The translations under genes were made by a program, and so were the position numbers. DNA of 64,000 bases from Bacteroidia bacterium (GTDB taxonomy: Bacteria > Bacteroidota > Bacteroidia > NS11-12g > UBA9320): the NCBI GenBank assembly GCA_018402155.1, contig JAGYJG010000001.1, positions 354,831 to 418,830 on the forward strand, read 5' to 3'. Shown in pieces: positions 53,486 through 62,986 of this stretch; the first letter of the stretch is position 1; every line of letters begins with the position of its first letter. The notes below the pieces were generated by a model, which saw nothing but the letters and a program-made list of their open reading frames with translations, ran no database searches and was not told where the DNA came from.

Positions 53486-54451
53486 ATGCAAGATGCTTCT
53501 CAAAAATATAGGCGTAGTGTAGCTGTCCCAGTATTTGTAGTTTTATTCATTTTTTCTTTGAGTTTGTCTATGTATTTATTCGTTAGATACGCAGAAAATT
53601 CGAAGATGTTACAAAATCAGCAAGAGGAGTTAATAGAATTATACTTAGGTCTTCAGCTCAATAAAGATTCTATTCAAGATCGACTAATAGAGGTAGAGCG
53701 ACTATTACAGGAACGTATAGATAAAAACTTAGCACAGTTAGATTTAAACAATGAATTGCGTAAAGAACTAGTAGCCAAAAAAAGTGAGCTAAAGTTGGCT
53801 TATGGTCGAATATCAAAGATATTAAATAAAAAAGATGAGTTTACTTCACCCACAGTTGGTTACAAAAATTTGTTGAGGGCCCAAGATGAAATTAGTAAAT
53901 TACAAAAAATAAATTCCATGTATTTAAGTCAAATAGAAGAATTACAAAAAATAAATTCAAATACTAAGCAAGATGCACAATTGGCATTTGATAGAGCTGC
54001 GTCATTTGGTGCTCAAAATGATAGTCTTTTGTTGGCTAGTACTATTGTCAACCAAAAACTTCGGGCAGCAAATATTTTGCAGGTTGTAAATTTTAGAATA
54101 TCACCTATTCGTATGTACAGAGGAAGGCAAGAAACAATAAATAAAGCACGTAAAGTAGAGCGATTAAAATGTGAATTTATGGTATCTGCAAGTAACTTTA
54201 TATCCTGTGGCGATAAGGAGGTATCAATTAGAGTCAAATCTCCAAATGGTTCTGTTATTGTCAAAGAAACACAGGAGCTGACTGACATTAGTGAGCCTGT
54301 TACTTTAAGACAAACAATGACATACGATGGCACAGAGAAACTAGTTACTTACTACTATCAGCAGTTAGAAGCATATACTAAAGGTGAGTATAGTGCAGAA
54401 TTGCTAGAAGACAGTGCTGTTTTGGCGAGATGCACCTTCCTTTTATTATAG
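53486..54451 (+). CDS. Membrane-anchored coiled-coil protein, unknown function
   Basis: A 321-residue protein from the ATG at 53486; an in-frame TTG seven codons upstream is less likely. One TM helix (VAVPVFVVLFIFSLSLSMYLFV, residues ~14-35) is followed by a long heptad-rich coiled coil (~40-185: QQEELIELYLGLQL, RLIEVERLLQERIDKNL, KLQKINSMYLSQIEELQKIN). A compact beta-rich C-terminal domain (~200-321) follows. I do not recognise the family; the layout resembles periplasmic or cytoskeletal scaffolding proteins. It is convergent with lysA and overlaps it by 6 bases at the 3' ends. Confidence 0.65.
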   Translation: MQDASQKYRRSVAVPVFVVLFIFSLSLSMYLFVRYAENSKMLQNQQEELIELYLGLQLNKDSIQDRLIEVERLLQERIDKNLAQLDLNNELRKELVAKKSELKLAYGRISKILNKKDEFTSPTVGYKNLLRAQDEISKLQKINSMYLSQIEELQKINSNTKQDAQLAFDRAASFGAQNDSLLLASTIVNQKLRAANILQVVNFRISPIRMYRGRQETINKARKVERLKCEFMVSASNFISCGDKEVSIRVKSPNGSVIVKETQELTDISEPVTLRQTMTYDGTEKLVTYYYQQLEAYTKGEYSAELLEDSAVLARCTFLLL

Positions 54452-55678
54452 CTCGATTTCTATCTGATTTTCAAGGAGGTATTCCAGATTTTCACGCTTT
54501 CGAATAAGGTGTGCTTTCCCATTATAAACCAATACCTCAGCTGGTCGAAGTCTACTATTGTAATTACTACTCATACTAAATCCGTAGGCTCCAGCATTAC
54601 CAATGGCTAATATATCGCCTACACGAACCTCATTTAGTCTTCTGTCGTAGCCTAGAGTATCACTCTCACATATGTACCCTACAACGGAATATATACGTTC
54701 AGTTCCCTTTGGGTTGCTTACATTCACAATATGGTGATATGCGTCGTACATCATAGGCCTTAATAAATGGTTTTGTCCTGAATTTACTCCCGCAAATACT
54801 GTGGACGTAGTTTGTTTAACCACATTCACACTAACAAGAAACTGCCCAGCATTACTTACCAAATATTTTCCTGGCTCAAACCACAGCTCTAGATTTTTAC
54901 CATAATCCTTGCAAAAGGCCTTAAAACTGTCAACAATTTTAGCTCCTATATCGTTTACATCCGTGGTTATGTCACCTTCTTTGTATTTTACTTTAAAACC
55001 ACTACCAAAATCCATAAATTCCAGATTTGCAAAAGACTTTGCTGCTTCATATAGTAATTGAGCGCCTCTCAAAAAGACTTCAGCATCTAGAATATCACTA
55101 CCCGTGTGCATATGCAAACCATTGACATTTATATTTAGTGCATCTACAATCCTTTTAATATGTGGCACTTGGTAAATACTGATACCAAATTTACTGTCAA
55201 TATGACCTACGGAAATGTGAGTGTTGCCACCTGCCATTATATGTGGATTTAGACGAATACAGCAAGGAACTGTATTCCCATACTCATTCCCAAATCGTTC
55301 TAAAATACTTAGCTCATCAATGTTAATAATTAAACCAAGTTTTACGGCTTCCTTTATTTCTTCAAAAGACACACTGTTTGGTGTAAATAGGATTTCATTT
55401 GGCTCAAAACCCGCATGAAGACCAAGTTTTGCCTCCTCAATGCTTACAGTATCTAATCCAGCACCCTCATTTTTTAGCAGTTTTAGTACATTTATATTGG
55501 TGAGTGCTTTACACGCATATTTCAGCTTGACTTCTACACCTGTAAATGCATTTTTTAATTCGTGGTAATTTGCTATGATTTGATCCGCGTCATATACATA
55601 TACTGGGGTCTCAAATTTTTTTGCTATGCCTTGCAGAGTTACTCCACCCACTGCATAACCGTCTTTGGTTAATTCCAT
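54446..55678 (-). CDS. lysA: Diaminopimelate decarboxylase
   Basis: The 410-residue fold-type III PLP enzyme has the PLP lysine in KYACKALTN (Lys57), FGSGFKVKY as the phosphate-binding glycine loop, GLHMHTGSDI, WFEPGKYLVSNAG and the active-site Cys in CESDTLG. It converts meso-diaminopimelate to lysine, the last step of the pathway that DapB (27947-28672) also serves. Transcribed alone. Its 3' end overlaps the convergent coiled-coil gene by 6 bases. Confidence 0.95.
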   Translation of the reverse strand: MELTKDGYAVGGVTLQGIAKKFETPVYVYDADQIIANYHELKNAFTGVEVKLKYACKALTNINVLKLLKNEGAGLDTVSIEEAKLGLHAGFEPNEILFTPNSVSFEEIKEAVKLGLIINIDELSILERFGNEYGNTVPCCIRLNPHIMAGGNTHISVGHIDSKFGISIYQVPHIKRIVDALNINVNGLHMHTGSDILDAEVFLRGAQLLYEAAKSFANLEFMDFGSGFKVKYKEGDITTDVNDIGAKIVDSFKAFCKDYGKNLELWFEPGKYLVSNAGQFLVSVNVVKQTTSTVFAGVNSGQNHLLRPMMYDAYHHIVNVSNPKGTERIYSVVGYICESDTLGYDRRLNEVRVGDILAIGNAGAYGFSMSSNYNSRLRPAEVLVYNGKAHLIRKRENLEYLLENQIEIEL

Positions 55679-55764
55679 ATTTTTCTTTTCTCTGTGTTTT
55701 AAGATTTAGTTTGGGGGCTAAAGCTAATTATTTTTATTTTTTTACGTCGTAATTCTTAGTTGTT

Positions 55765-56058
55765 TTATACCCGAGTATCTCGCATTTTATTGTGCTGTAA
55801 AATAGCTTGTGCTCTATATTTTGGATTAGTGTTTGAGCTAAAAAACTGCGGTATAACAACTCTATCTAAATCTTCTAATTCTTCAAATAATCGAGCAAAT
55901 CCTTTTGTATCCAATGAAATGTCATAATCAGGTGAAAATACATTGAGCTCTTTACTATTTCCAGTATCATATTCACACACCGAGATAATTAGCAAAATAG
56001 CTAATAATAATTCTATATTTTTGGACGGTTTTAATCGTCGGTGGTGACATTTATACAT
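55765..56058 (-). CDS. Small hypothetical membrane or exported protein
   Basis: A 97-residue frame from ATG (MYKCHHRRLKPSKNIELLLA), with one hydrophobic segment (IELLLAILLIISVC) and a polar C-terminal half (FARLFEELEDLDRVV, KYRAQAILQHNKM). The frame is open 23 codons further upstream, overlapping the tamL end, but that part looks like shadow sequence. The segment ISVC is not a good lipobox. It may be cotranscribed behind tamL. Real but unrecognised at moderate confidence. Confidence 0.45.
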   Translation of the reverse strand: MYKCHHRRLKPSKNIELLLAILLIISVCEYDTGNSKELNVFSPDYDISLDTKGFARLFEELEDLDRVVIPQFFSSNTNPKYRAQAILQHNKMRDTRV

Positions 56059-56083
56059 TAAACAAGTTGATTTTCTGCTGGTT

Positions 56084-58411
56084 TTAAAATGGAAAACCGA
56101 CGGCGAAATTAAGTGCTGTGTTGTCAAAAATCCATCTTTTTTGCGAAAAGTCTTTGATGACCCATTTTTCTCCTGTTAGTTTAGAGGGGTCGTGTAAAGC
56201 TATACCCCAATCCGTACGAAAAACCACATACGTTAAATCAAATCGTAAGCCTATTCCGGAATTGAAAGCTATTTCTTTATAAAATCGGTTAAACTTAAAC
56301 TCTGCATTTTCAAAATTCGGGTTTTCTCTGAAATTCCAAATATTTCCTGCGTCGGCAAAAATAGCACCATCCACAATTTTGTCAATTATGTCAAATCTGA
56401 ATTCAGCACTTCCTTGCAGCATTAGTTCGCCTGTTTTTTCTATTCTAACATCATTTGCACTGTCGCTGTAGCTTCCAGGGCCTAGTGTGCGTGGTCTCCA
56501 GGCGCGAAGACCACTACCTCCACCTACAAAAAATCGACGTTCGAAGGGCAAAAAAACAGTATTGCCGTAAGGTATACCTGCACCTGCAAAAAATCTGTAA
56601 GCTAATGCGTTATTTTCATCGATACTATGATTTAGGCTTATATCTATGTCTGAGCGAGCATATTGTGAATATTTGATTTGGCCTATTTCTTTATCAATTC
56701 CTGTTTGAGTAGTGAATAGATTAAAATATAATGAAGCTAAATTCCCAGAAAGTTCTGCAACATTTGAGCGCACCTGCCAATAGTGAAATGGATTAAGATC
56801 TTTGTTACTCCAAAACAAAGAAGCCGTAGGACCAGATATAATATTATTGGTCAATAATTGCTCTGTATAAAAACGGGATCCGGCATCCAGAGATTGTAAA
56901 AATTCTCCTTCTACCACGGCTTGATTTATACTAAGTCTGAGTGGGGTTATACCATATGAAAACCGCCCACGACTAAAAGCATAGGTAAAGTTGAATGGTA
57001 TCACATTTCGGGTAAAATTTATATTTCTATCATGTAAAAATGAGACATTGAGTCTAGTACTTTTTTTGACAAAAACTTGGCTGAATTTATTGCGTTCAAA
57101 AAAGACTAAGGAGGGTATTTTCAATTCTGCGTTCATACCTTGTCTAAAACTATTGATTGTGTTTGCCTGATCGCTTTTTTTGAGCTGAGTTTCTAATGCA
57201 GTAATTGAACTAATACTGAATGTTTCTCCCCCACCAAATACATTTCTATTAGCAAGAGAAAGTACATTAGCTATACCTGCACTTTGCTGACTACCAAATA
57301 CGTTGTTTTGGTTATTTACAGCAATACCATCACCCTGAGCAGTAATAATGGCTTGAGGCTCCCAAGTAAAATCGTGCTTTGGTGCTGTTTGTAGTATGAT
57401 TTTTGCCGTAAGCTTATTAAGGCTATCTGTGCTGGACGGCTCAAACCGGATGGTTACAAAATTAAACAATCCAGTAGACAGTAAATTACTGTATGTGCCC
57501 TGCACCTTGCTAGCGTTATACACATCCCCTGGTCTAAAAAGAATATTCTTGCTCAAGGATGTTGGTTTTATGTAATAGCTGCCCTCCAAAAAAAGCAGCC
57601 CTTGGTGATAAAATGTGTCTTGGCTTTCAGCATCTCCTATGCTTACAAAAATTTTATCTATGGTCTGTTTGTAATGAGGTTCCCTATTTTTTTTATTCCT
57701 AATGTTTACTACTACATCTGCTTTGAGTTTATTTTGATTAGTGTCTATTTGAAAATCTATAAATGAACTATTAAAGTAGTAATAACCTTGGTTGCGAAGC
57801 AAGGTATTTAGCCTGTTTCGTTCTTCTTCAATTTTTTCAAAATCAAGACGCTGACCTACTCGTAGTTTCTGCTCACTTATTGTAGCTTGAATTTCCCGTT
57901 CTATAGATAATGATGTACTATTGTATACTAGACTATTTATAGTGTGTACTTTATCTAAGTTTACTGTATAGGTTACCCTTGCTCGTTTGTTTAAAAGTTT
58001 TTTTGGAATGATTTTGTAGGTTACCTCGTTTTCTAAAAAGCCTTTACTGAAATAGTACTCTGATAGGCGCTTAGCTGACAGGTTCATTTTGTTGCTGTCT
58101 ATCAATACAGGGGCTTCGCCTACTTTTTCCATTAACCTTCTAAAACCTCTCTTCTTTTTACCTACTCCTATACCTTTAGTACCATATTGATAGGCCCAAA
58201 GATGAAATTTTATAAATCCAAGAAGTTCTCGGTTTGGGCGCTGCTTTATATTGTCTTTTTCATCGCTCAGATCTATTGACTTTACATCTGCACGTTGTAT
58301 TTTATTTTGCACCAAAAGTTGCTGGCCTTCGGGTACTACTTTCGTAATATTACAAGCACTTAAACTCCCAAACAGGAGAAGTATGAGACAATATTTTAAC
58401 TTTGTGTTCAA
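56084..58411 (-). CDS. tamL: TamL-type Omp85 outer membrane lipoprotein
   Basis: The protein has 775 residues with a lipoprotein signal (lipobox LSAC, Cys20) followed by NITKVVPEGQQLLVQNKIQ. POTRA-like domains cover ~30-370 and a C-terminal Omp85/BamA-like 16-strand barrel follows, with the lid-loop type motif (FERRFFVGGGSGLRAWRPRTLGPG) and a final Phe. This lipidated TamA variant is known in Bacteroidota as TamL and works with TamB in outer membrane biogenesis. TamB is not adjacent here. The start is a TTG with no in-frame ATG before the signal peptide. It is divergent from the methyltransferase with only 15 bases between starts. Confidence 0.85.
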   Translation of the reverse strand: MNTKLKYCLILLLFGSLSACNITKVVPEGQQLLVQNKIQRADVKSIDLSDEKDNIKQRPNRELLGFIKFHLWAYQYGTKGIGVGKKKRGFRRLMEKVGEAPVLIDSNKMNLSAKRLSEYYFSKGFLENEVTYKIIPKKLLNKRARVTYTVNLDKVHTINSLVYNSTSLSIEREIQATISEQKLRVGQRLDFEKIEEERNRLNTLLRNQGYYYFNSSFIDFQIDTNQNKLKADVVVNIRNKKNREPHYKQTIDKIFVSIGDAESQDTFYHQGLLFLEGSYYIKPTSLSKNILFRPGDVYNASKVQGTYSNLLSTGLFNFVTIRFEPSSTDSLNKLTAKIILQTAPKHDFTWEPQAIITAQGDGIAVNNQNNVFGSQQSAGIANVLSLANRNVFGGGETFSISSITALETQLKKSDQANTINSFRQGMNAELKIPSLVFFERNKFSQVFVKKSTRLNVSFLHDRNINFTRNVIPFNFTYAFSRGRFSYGITPLRLSINQAVVEGEFLQSLDAGSRFYTEQLLTNNIISGPTASLFWSNKDLNPFHYWQVRSNVAELSGNLASLYFNLFTTQTGIDKEIGQIKYSQYARSDIDISLNHSIDENNALAYRFFAGAGIPYGNTVFLPFERRFFVGGGSGLRAWRPRTLGPGSYSDSANDVRIEKTGELMLQGSAEFRFDIIDKIVDGAIFADAGNIWNFRENPNFENAEFKFNRFYKEIAFNSGIGLRFDLTYVVFRTDWGIALHDPSKLTGEKWVIKDFSQKRWIFDNTALNFAVGFPF
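58397..58404 (+). promoter_or_regulatory. Candidate -7 box of the trmH-like gene
   Basis: TAACTTTG fits TAnnTTTG and lies inside the first codons of the divergent tamL, 23 bases before the TTG start at 58427. The two divergent promoters must therefore overlap coding sequence. Confidence 0.45.
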
Positions 58412-58426
58412 ATTTATACAAAACCA

Positions 58427-59146
58427 TTGATTAGTAAAGCTAAGTTAAGGCAGTACCAACAATTAAGTTCTAAAAAGTTTAGACAAAAGTATGGTCTATT
58501 TGTCGTTGAAGGACAAAAATCTGTTAGTGAATTAGTAGCAAGCGATTGGCCAGTGGAGTCTATTCTATGCACTTCTGCTTTTTTGAGCAGTTATACAGGT
58601 GTTCTAGAGGATAACTGTAAGGTAGTGAGTAGGGCAGATTTTCAAGCTATATCACAGCTCAAAAATCCACAAGAAATTTTAGCTATAGCTCGTCACCACG
58701 AAATAATTCATAATATTTCACCTTGGCAAATTGCTCTGGACGGCATCAATGACCCAGGTAATTTGGGCACAATTATTCGCATAGCAGATTGGTTTGGAAT
58801 AAATACCATCTATGCAAGCAAGGATACAGTAGACTTGTACAACAATAAGGTGATACAGAGCACTATGGGTTCGTTTTTGCGCGTTAATGTAATTCAAGGA
58901 GATTTATGCGATCTGTTGGTTGGAAAAACAGTTTTTGCTACCTTGCTAAATGGTCAAAACATTCGCAATGTACCCAGTACTAGTGGCGGTGTTTTACTCA
59001 TTGGTAACGAAGCAAATGGGATTAAACCGGAATTACTTCATAGGCTGGTTCATACGGCTATAACTATACCTGGCAGTGGCTCTACCGAAAGCCTAAATGC
59101 AGCAATGGCAACTGCTATTTGTTGCGAACGATTATTGGGAGGGTAG
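58427..59146 (+). CDS. TrmH/SpoU family RNA 2'-O-methyltransferase
   Basis: A 239-residue SPOUT enzyme. The N-terminal substrate-binding part (KKFRQKYGLFVVEGQKSVSE) is followed by the three SpoU motifs GINDPGNLGTIIRIADWFG, LLIGNEANGI and IPGSGSTESLNAAMA, forming the knotted SAM site. It methylates a ribose of rRNA or tRNA; TrmH, RlmB and TsnR-like members cannot be separated here. The start is the TTG at 58427, giving MISKAKLRQYQQL. Confidence 0.9.
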   Translation: MISKAKLRQYQQLSSKKFRQKYGLFVVEGQKSVSELVASDWPVESILCTSAFLSSYTGVLEDNCKVVSRADFQAISQLKNPQEILAIARHHEIIHNISPWQIALDGINDPGNLGTIIRIADWFGINTIYASKDTVDLYNNKVIQSTMGSFLRVNVIQGDLCDLLVGKTVFATLLNGQNIRNVPSTSGGVLLIGNEANGIKPELLHRLVHTAITIPGSGSTESLNAAMATAICCERLLGG

Positions 59147-59169
59147 TTTAAACTATACTAAATTGAGAT

Positions 59170-60069
59170 TTACCAAGAAATTCGAAGGCCTATACCGTGC
59201 TGTGCATTTGCCTGTGTTACAGTATGTAACTCTGGTATGGAAGTCACATTGATACTTGGTCTCATCTCATAAAACAAATGTGTTTGTTGCCAAAAGTCTC
59301 TTTTATTTCCTACCCTAAAATCAACTCCTAATGGAATGTACGCTGATGCTCCGAAATTGGTTTTATTTCGTTGTTTCTCAAACTTTTTGTTACTGTTGGG
59401 TAAATAGTAATCCAATGTGGTCCTACCATCCGAAAATGTTGCTGCTGTTCTGCTAAATTGGCTTTGCTCTATTTCAGTAAAAGCATTCAGTGAAACACCA
59501 GCCGCAATTCCAATACCGGTAAATAGCGACCATCGTCCCATCGGATTGGTTCTGAAAATAAGAGAAGCATCAATTTGAAGTTGTTCTGATGAGTAGGTCA
59601 TTTGATGAATTTCTGTATTCACTGAATCTAAAAATACTGTCTCATTTGTTTGCGATGAGATTAAAGTGTCGTAAGGCGTCCGATCTTCTTTGTATACGTT
59701 GAAAGCTAGTGAAGAGGCTGACAGGTAACGAATGCCTAGTCGAAATTGAGGGGTGGTTTTCGGTGGTGATGCATGCTCATTTTTGAGTTCAAAACCCAAC
59801 ATAAAAGAAAATGAAGAATTTAGGTCTCCATTATAGATTTTGTATTGAGAAAAATCAGAGATAGAACTATTTAGTAATACAGACTGGGGAGCTAGGGACT
59901 TAAAATCTGCAAGTGTTCCGTTGGTGTTTTGAGCAAAGCTTATGCATTGCAGTACTTGAACATCTTGAATTCTTATTTTTTTGCTGGGTGTACTTGGTGT
60001 GTCTTGGCCAAAACTTGCGCCGAACGCAATAATCAGTGTAAATGTAATTGAAAATTGTATGGTTTTCAT
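59170..60069 (-). CDS. Probable outer membrane beta-barrel protein
   Basis: A 299-residue protein with signal peptide MKTIQFSITFTLIIAFGASFGQ, alternating hydrophobic/polar strands (FSFMLGFEL, FRLGIRYLS, WSLFTGIGIAAGVSLNAF, TNFGASAYIPLGVDFRVG) and an aromatic terminal residue (GIGLRISW). That is the pattern of an outer membrane barrel. No specific family seen. Convergent with the methyltransferase, 24 bases apart. Confidence 0.65.
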   Translation of the reverse strand: MKTIQFSITFTLIIAFGASFGQDTPSTPSKKIRIQDVQVLQCISFAQNTNGTLADFKSLAPQSVLLNSSISDFSQYKIYNGDLNSSFSFMLGFELKNEHASPPKTTPQFRLGIRYLSASSLAFNVYKEDRTPYDTLISSQTNETVFLDSVNTEIHQMTYSSEQLQIDASLIFRTNPMGRWSLFTGIGIAAGVSLNAFTEIEQSQFSRTAATFSDGRTTLDYYLPNSNKKFEKQRNKTNFGASAYIPLGVDFRVGNKRDFWQQTHLFYEMRPSINVTSIPELHTVTQANAQHGIGLRISW

Positions 60070-60372
60070 AGGTTGTATAATTGTTCTATAAGTCAGGCAG
60101 AGTTTTTGTCAAGGATGTTATTATTATAATTACTCATTCAAAAATACTCCAAATTGTTGAAATACGGTTGCAACTATTTGGGTGGCAGTATTTTTTCAGC
60201 CCCTTTTTGCGATTCCAACTAAAACAGCTAGATTGTTTTTTGAGAAGTGAAAGCGGTAGTGCGTAGCGAGTACTATCAATAGCTACAAAAAAGCGCTACT
60301 TGTTAAAATAGCGCTCAAAAATGTCTTATTTTGAAGGTTTGTGTTATGTTTTAATGGTGAACATAAGGAGGG
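60070..60372. other. Intergenic region, no gene seen
   Basis: About 300 bases between two minus-strand genes. GCGCTACTTG...AAATAGCGC (60291-60313) is a weak inverted repeat. The 61-codon plus-strand frame here lacks any start context. Confidence 0.45.
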
Positions 60373-60786
60373 CTAACAGTACTCCTTGTATACCTCTTGC
60401 AAATGTCCGGCAATCATTTCTGCAGTGCGTCCTTCTATATGGTGACGCTCTACAAAATGTACAAGTTCTCCATCTTTAAAAAATCCAATACTTGGGCTAC
60501 TAGGAGGGTACGGAAGAAGATGCTCGCGAGCTGCAGCTACTGCCTCAGAATCTTGACCGGCAAATACGGTGAAAAGGTTATCTGGTTTTTTATCACCTAA
60601 GAGGGAACCCACAGCACCGGGTCTTGCACTTCCTGCGGCACATCCACATACGCTATTTACTACTAGAAGTGCTGTTCCTTTAGCAGATGATAGGGCAGTA
60701 TTTACTTGGCTTGCGTCTCTTAATTCTGTGAAACCATTATTTGTTAAATCGGCTCGCATTGGAGCCACTAATTCTTCTGGATACAT
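60373..60786 (-). CDS. BrxA/BrxB family bacilliredoxin
   Basis: The 137-residue thioredoxin-fold protein has the active site VNSVCGCAAGSARPGA, i.e. CGC (Cys47, Cys49), diagnostic of the YphP/YqiW family. The end is VHFVERHHIEGRTAEMIAGH. In Bacillus these proteins remove bacillithiol from oxidised proteins. In Bacteroidota they are common and a redox-repair role is likely. It is divergent from ahcY. Confidence 0.9.
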   Translation of the reverse strand: MYPEELVAPMRADLTNNGFTELRDASQVNTALSSAKGTALLVVNSVCGCAAGSARPGAVGSLLGDKKPDNLFTVFAGQDSEAVAAAREHLLPYPPSSPSIGFFKDGELVHFVERHHIEGRTAEMIAGHLQEVYKEYC

Positions 60787-60849
60787 GTTGTTCTTATAAA
60801 TAATTGCAAATATGCAACAAAACGAAGGAAAGGTTTGTTCTTAAAGTAT

Positions 60850-60857
60850 TAAATTTG
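60850..60857 (+). promoter_or_regulatory. Candidate -7 box of ahcY
   Basis: TAAATTTG fits TAnnTTTG, 20 bases before the ATG at 60877. The short leader leaves no room for a SAM or SAH riboswitch. Confidence 0.5.
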
Positions 60858-60876
60858 CAGCCGTAATTTATAAATA

Positions 60877-62187
60877 ATGACAACACAAACAATGAGCAAT
60901 TACAAAGTAAAAGACATTTCGCTAGCAGACTGGGGACGAAAAGAAATCAACATTGCCGAAGCAGAAATGCCAGGACTAATGGCACTGAGGGAAGAGTTTG
61001 GCGAGAGTAAACCGCTGGCAGGTGCTCGCATTGCTGGATGTCTACACATGACCATACAGACCGCTGTACTTATAGAAACCCTACAAGCTTTGGGAGCAGA
61101 AGTGACCTGGAGTAGCTGTAATATATTTTCTACCCAAGATCAAGCTGCAGCTGCTGTTGCAGCTGCAGGTACTGCTGTTTTTGCGTGGAAAGGGATGAAC
61201 GAGGAGGAGTTTGATTGGTGTATAGAGCAAACATTGCATGCATTTGAAGGAGGGAAATCGCTCAATATGATTCTTGACGATGGTGGAGATTTAACCAACA
61301 TGGTGCTAGACAAATACCCTCAATTGGTGGGTGATATACGGGGTATTTCTGAAGAAACTACTACCGGTGTACTTAGATTGTACGATAGGTTTAAAGCGGG
61401 AACGCTGCCACTTCCAGCCATAAATATAAATGACTCTGTGACCAAGTCTAAATTTGATAACAAATACGGATGCAAAGAATCTGCTGTAGATGCTATACGA
61501 AGAGCAACAGATGTTATGATAGCTGGTAAAGTAGCAATAGTTGCAGGATATGGTGATGTTGGAAAAGGTACTGCTGCGTCTCTAGCCGGAGCCGGTGCTA
61601 GAGTTATAGTAACCGAAATAGACCCTATCTGTGCCTTGCAAGCTGCAATGGACGGATTTGAGGTTAAAAAAATGGAAAATGCAATTCCTAGAGCTCAAAT
61701 CATTGTTACTGCCACAGGCAATAAAGATATTTTGACAGAGAAACACTTCAAACTAATGAATGATAAGACTATAGTTTGTAACATTGGCCACTTCGATAAT
61801 GAGATAGATATTGCCTATTTAAATAAGGCCTATGGAGACACCAAATATGAAGTAAAACCACAAGTTGATGTTTATAATGTAGATGGCAATGAGCTTATTG
61901 TTCTTGCCGAAGGTAGACTGGTAAATTTAGGTTGTGCTACGGGTCATCCATCGTTTGTGATGAGTAACTCGTTTACAAATCAAACCTTAGCACAATTAGA
62001 ACTCTGGCAAAATAGTGAGAACTACGAAAATCAAGTATATGTTTTACCAAAACACCTTGATGAGAAAGTAGCTGCGCTCCACCTTGCCAAAATAGGAGTG
62101 GAGCTAGAAGAATTATCCGTAGACCAAGCAGACTATATCGGTGTTGGTCTTAATGGACCATACAAAAGCGACGCTTACAGATACTAG
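60877..62187 (+). CDS. ahcY: Adenosylhomocysteinase
   Basis: A 436-residue enzyme that hydrolyses S-adenosylhomocysteine to adenosine and homocysteine, relieving inhibition of methyltransferases such as the TrmH-like gene nearby. Seen: [59 protein letters not shown], the NAD-binding [31 protein letters not shown] and the C-terminal [10 protein letters not shown] with its cofactor-contacting Lys/Tyr. Closed by a strong bidirectional terminator. Confidence 0.97.
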   Translation: MTTQTMSNYKVKDISLADWGRKEINIAEAEMPGLMALREEFGESKPLAGARIAGCLHMTIQTAVLIETLQALGAEVTWSSCNIFSTQDQAAAAVAAAGTAVFAWKGMNEEEFDWCIEQTLHAFEGGKSLNMILDDGGDLTNMVLDKYPQLVGDIRGISEETTTGVLRLYDRFKAGTLPLPAININDSVTKSKFDNKYGCKESAVDAIRRATDVMIAGKVAIVAGYGDVGKGTAASLAGAGARVIVTEIDPICALQAAMDGFEVKKMENAIPRAQIIVTATGNKDILTEKHFKLMNDKTIVCNIGHFDNEIDIAYLNKAYGDTKYEVKPQVDVYNVDGNELIVLAEGRLVNLGCATGHPSFVMSNSFTNQTLAQLELWQNSENYENQVYVLPKHLDEKVAALHLAKIGVELEELSVDQADYIGVGLNGPYKSDAYRY

Positions 62188-62210
62188 TATTTAGTAGGTG
62201 TACGCTACAC

Positions 62211-62249
62211 AAAAAAAGCCCAATCACAATTTGTGATAGGGCTTTTTTT
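62211..62249. terminator. Bidirectional terminator between ahcY and the aminotransferase gene
   Basis: AAAAAAAGCCC pairs with GGGCTTTTTTT, continued after one A-A mismatch by ATCACAA/TTGTGAT. The A run on the left and T run on the right serve both convergent transcripts. Confidence 0.9.
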
Positions 62250-62268
62250 GTAGTTGAATCGTAAAGTC

Positions 62269-62982
62269 CTATTTTATTCTGATTACTCCTGTGGTAGCTT
62301 TACACAAGTATACTGCATCTGCTATTTCTATATCTTGCATAGTTAAGTTTTTTTCTGAGATAGCGAAGCCATAATTGCTAAGCAAGTATCGCTGTGTTAC
62401 CCCATTTACCCCACCAGAATGCAAACTAGGAATGAAAAAATGTTCTCCTTGCTGAATGAGAACAGTACTATTTAATTCTTCGCAAATAATGCCGTGAGTG
62501 TTTTGCAAAAACAAGTAATCTACTTGTTTGGCTTGTTTATATTTTGCAGCTAACACATAGTATACACTGCTCATACTTTTTACCGTCATCCATTTTGTGA
62601 TGGGTTTTGATTCGGAATAAAGCGAAAAACTCCCTTTTTGGATGGGCGCTTGATGCAGGTCTGAGGCTAAATCTAGAGAAGTAGGTAGAAAAAAAGTGAG
62701 CGAGTGCGGTTCAAAAGAATGATCAAAGGCTACATAGTCTGAGTTGGGTAGGTATTTGCCTTCTCCATCTCTAAAAAAATTGATTCGTAAGCTCCCGTTT
62801 GGCATGTATGAGTTTGCTATTCCATAAATAAAATCTTCAGTAATATCAAAGCTTGCGCGTAAGGAATAAATTTCTAGTGCTTCGGAAATACGCTGAAGAT
62901 GATTAAAAATCAGGGGGATACTTCCGTTTAAAATTCGTATGGTCTCAAAAAAACCGTCGCCATATAAATATCCTCTGTTCAT
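62269..62982 (-). CDS. Aminotransferase class IV / 4-amino-4-deoxychorismate lyase-like enzyme
   Basis: The 237-residue fold-type IV PLP enzyme starts MNRGYLYGDGFFETIRI (the usual G-D-G-x-F-E start). It has a likely PLP lysine in WMTVKSMSSVYYVLA and the EELNSTVLI block followed by SGGVNGVTQRYLL. PabC, which makes p-aminobenzoate for folate, and branched-chain or D-amino acid aminotransferases share this fold. The short length favours PabC, but no pabA/B is adjacent. It lies 4 bases after nupC, so the two are probably cotranscribed. Confidence 0.8.
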   Translation of the reverse strand: MNRGYLYGDGFFETIRILNGSIPLIFNHLQRISEALEIYSLRASFDITEDFIYGIANSYMPNGSLRINFFRDGEGKYLPNSDYVAFDHSFEPHSLTFFLPTSLDLASDLHQAPIQKGSFSLYSESKPITKWMTVKSMSSVYYVLAAKYKQAKQVDYLFLQNTHGIICEELNSTVLIQQGEHFFIPSLHSGGVNGVTQRYLLSNYGFAISEKNLTMQDIEIADAVYLCKATTGVIRIK

Positions 62983-62986
62983 AGTT

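Noticed and set aside
60840-60876. SAM/SAH riboswitch before ahcY
   Set aside because: The predicted leader is about 15 bases, too short for any aptamer.
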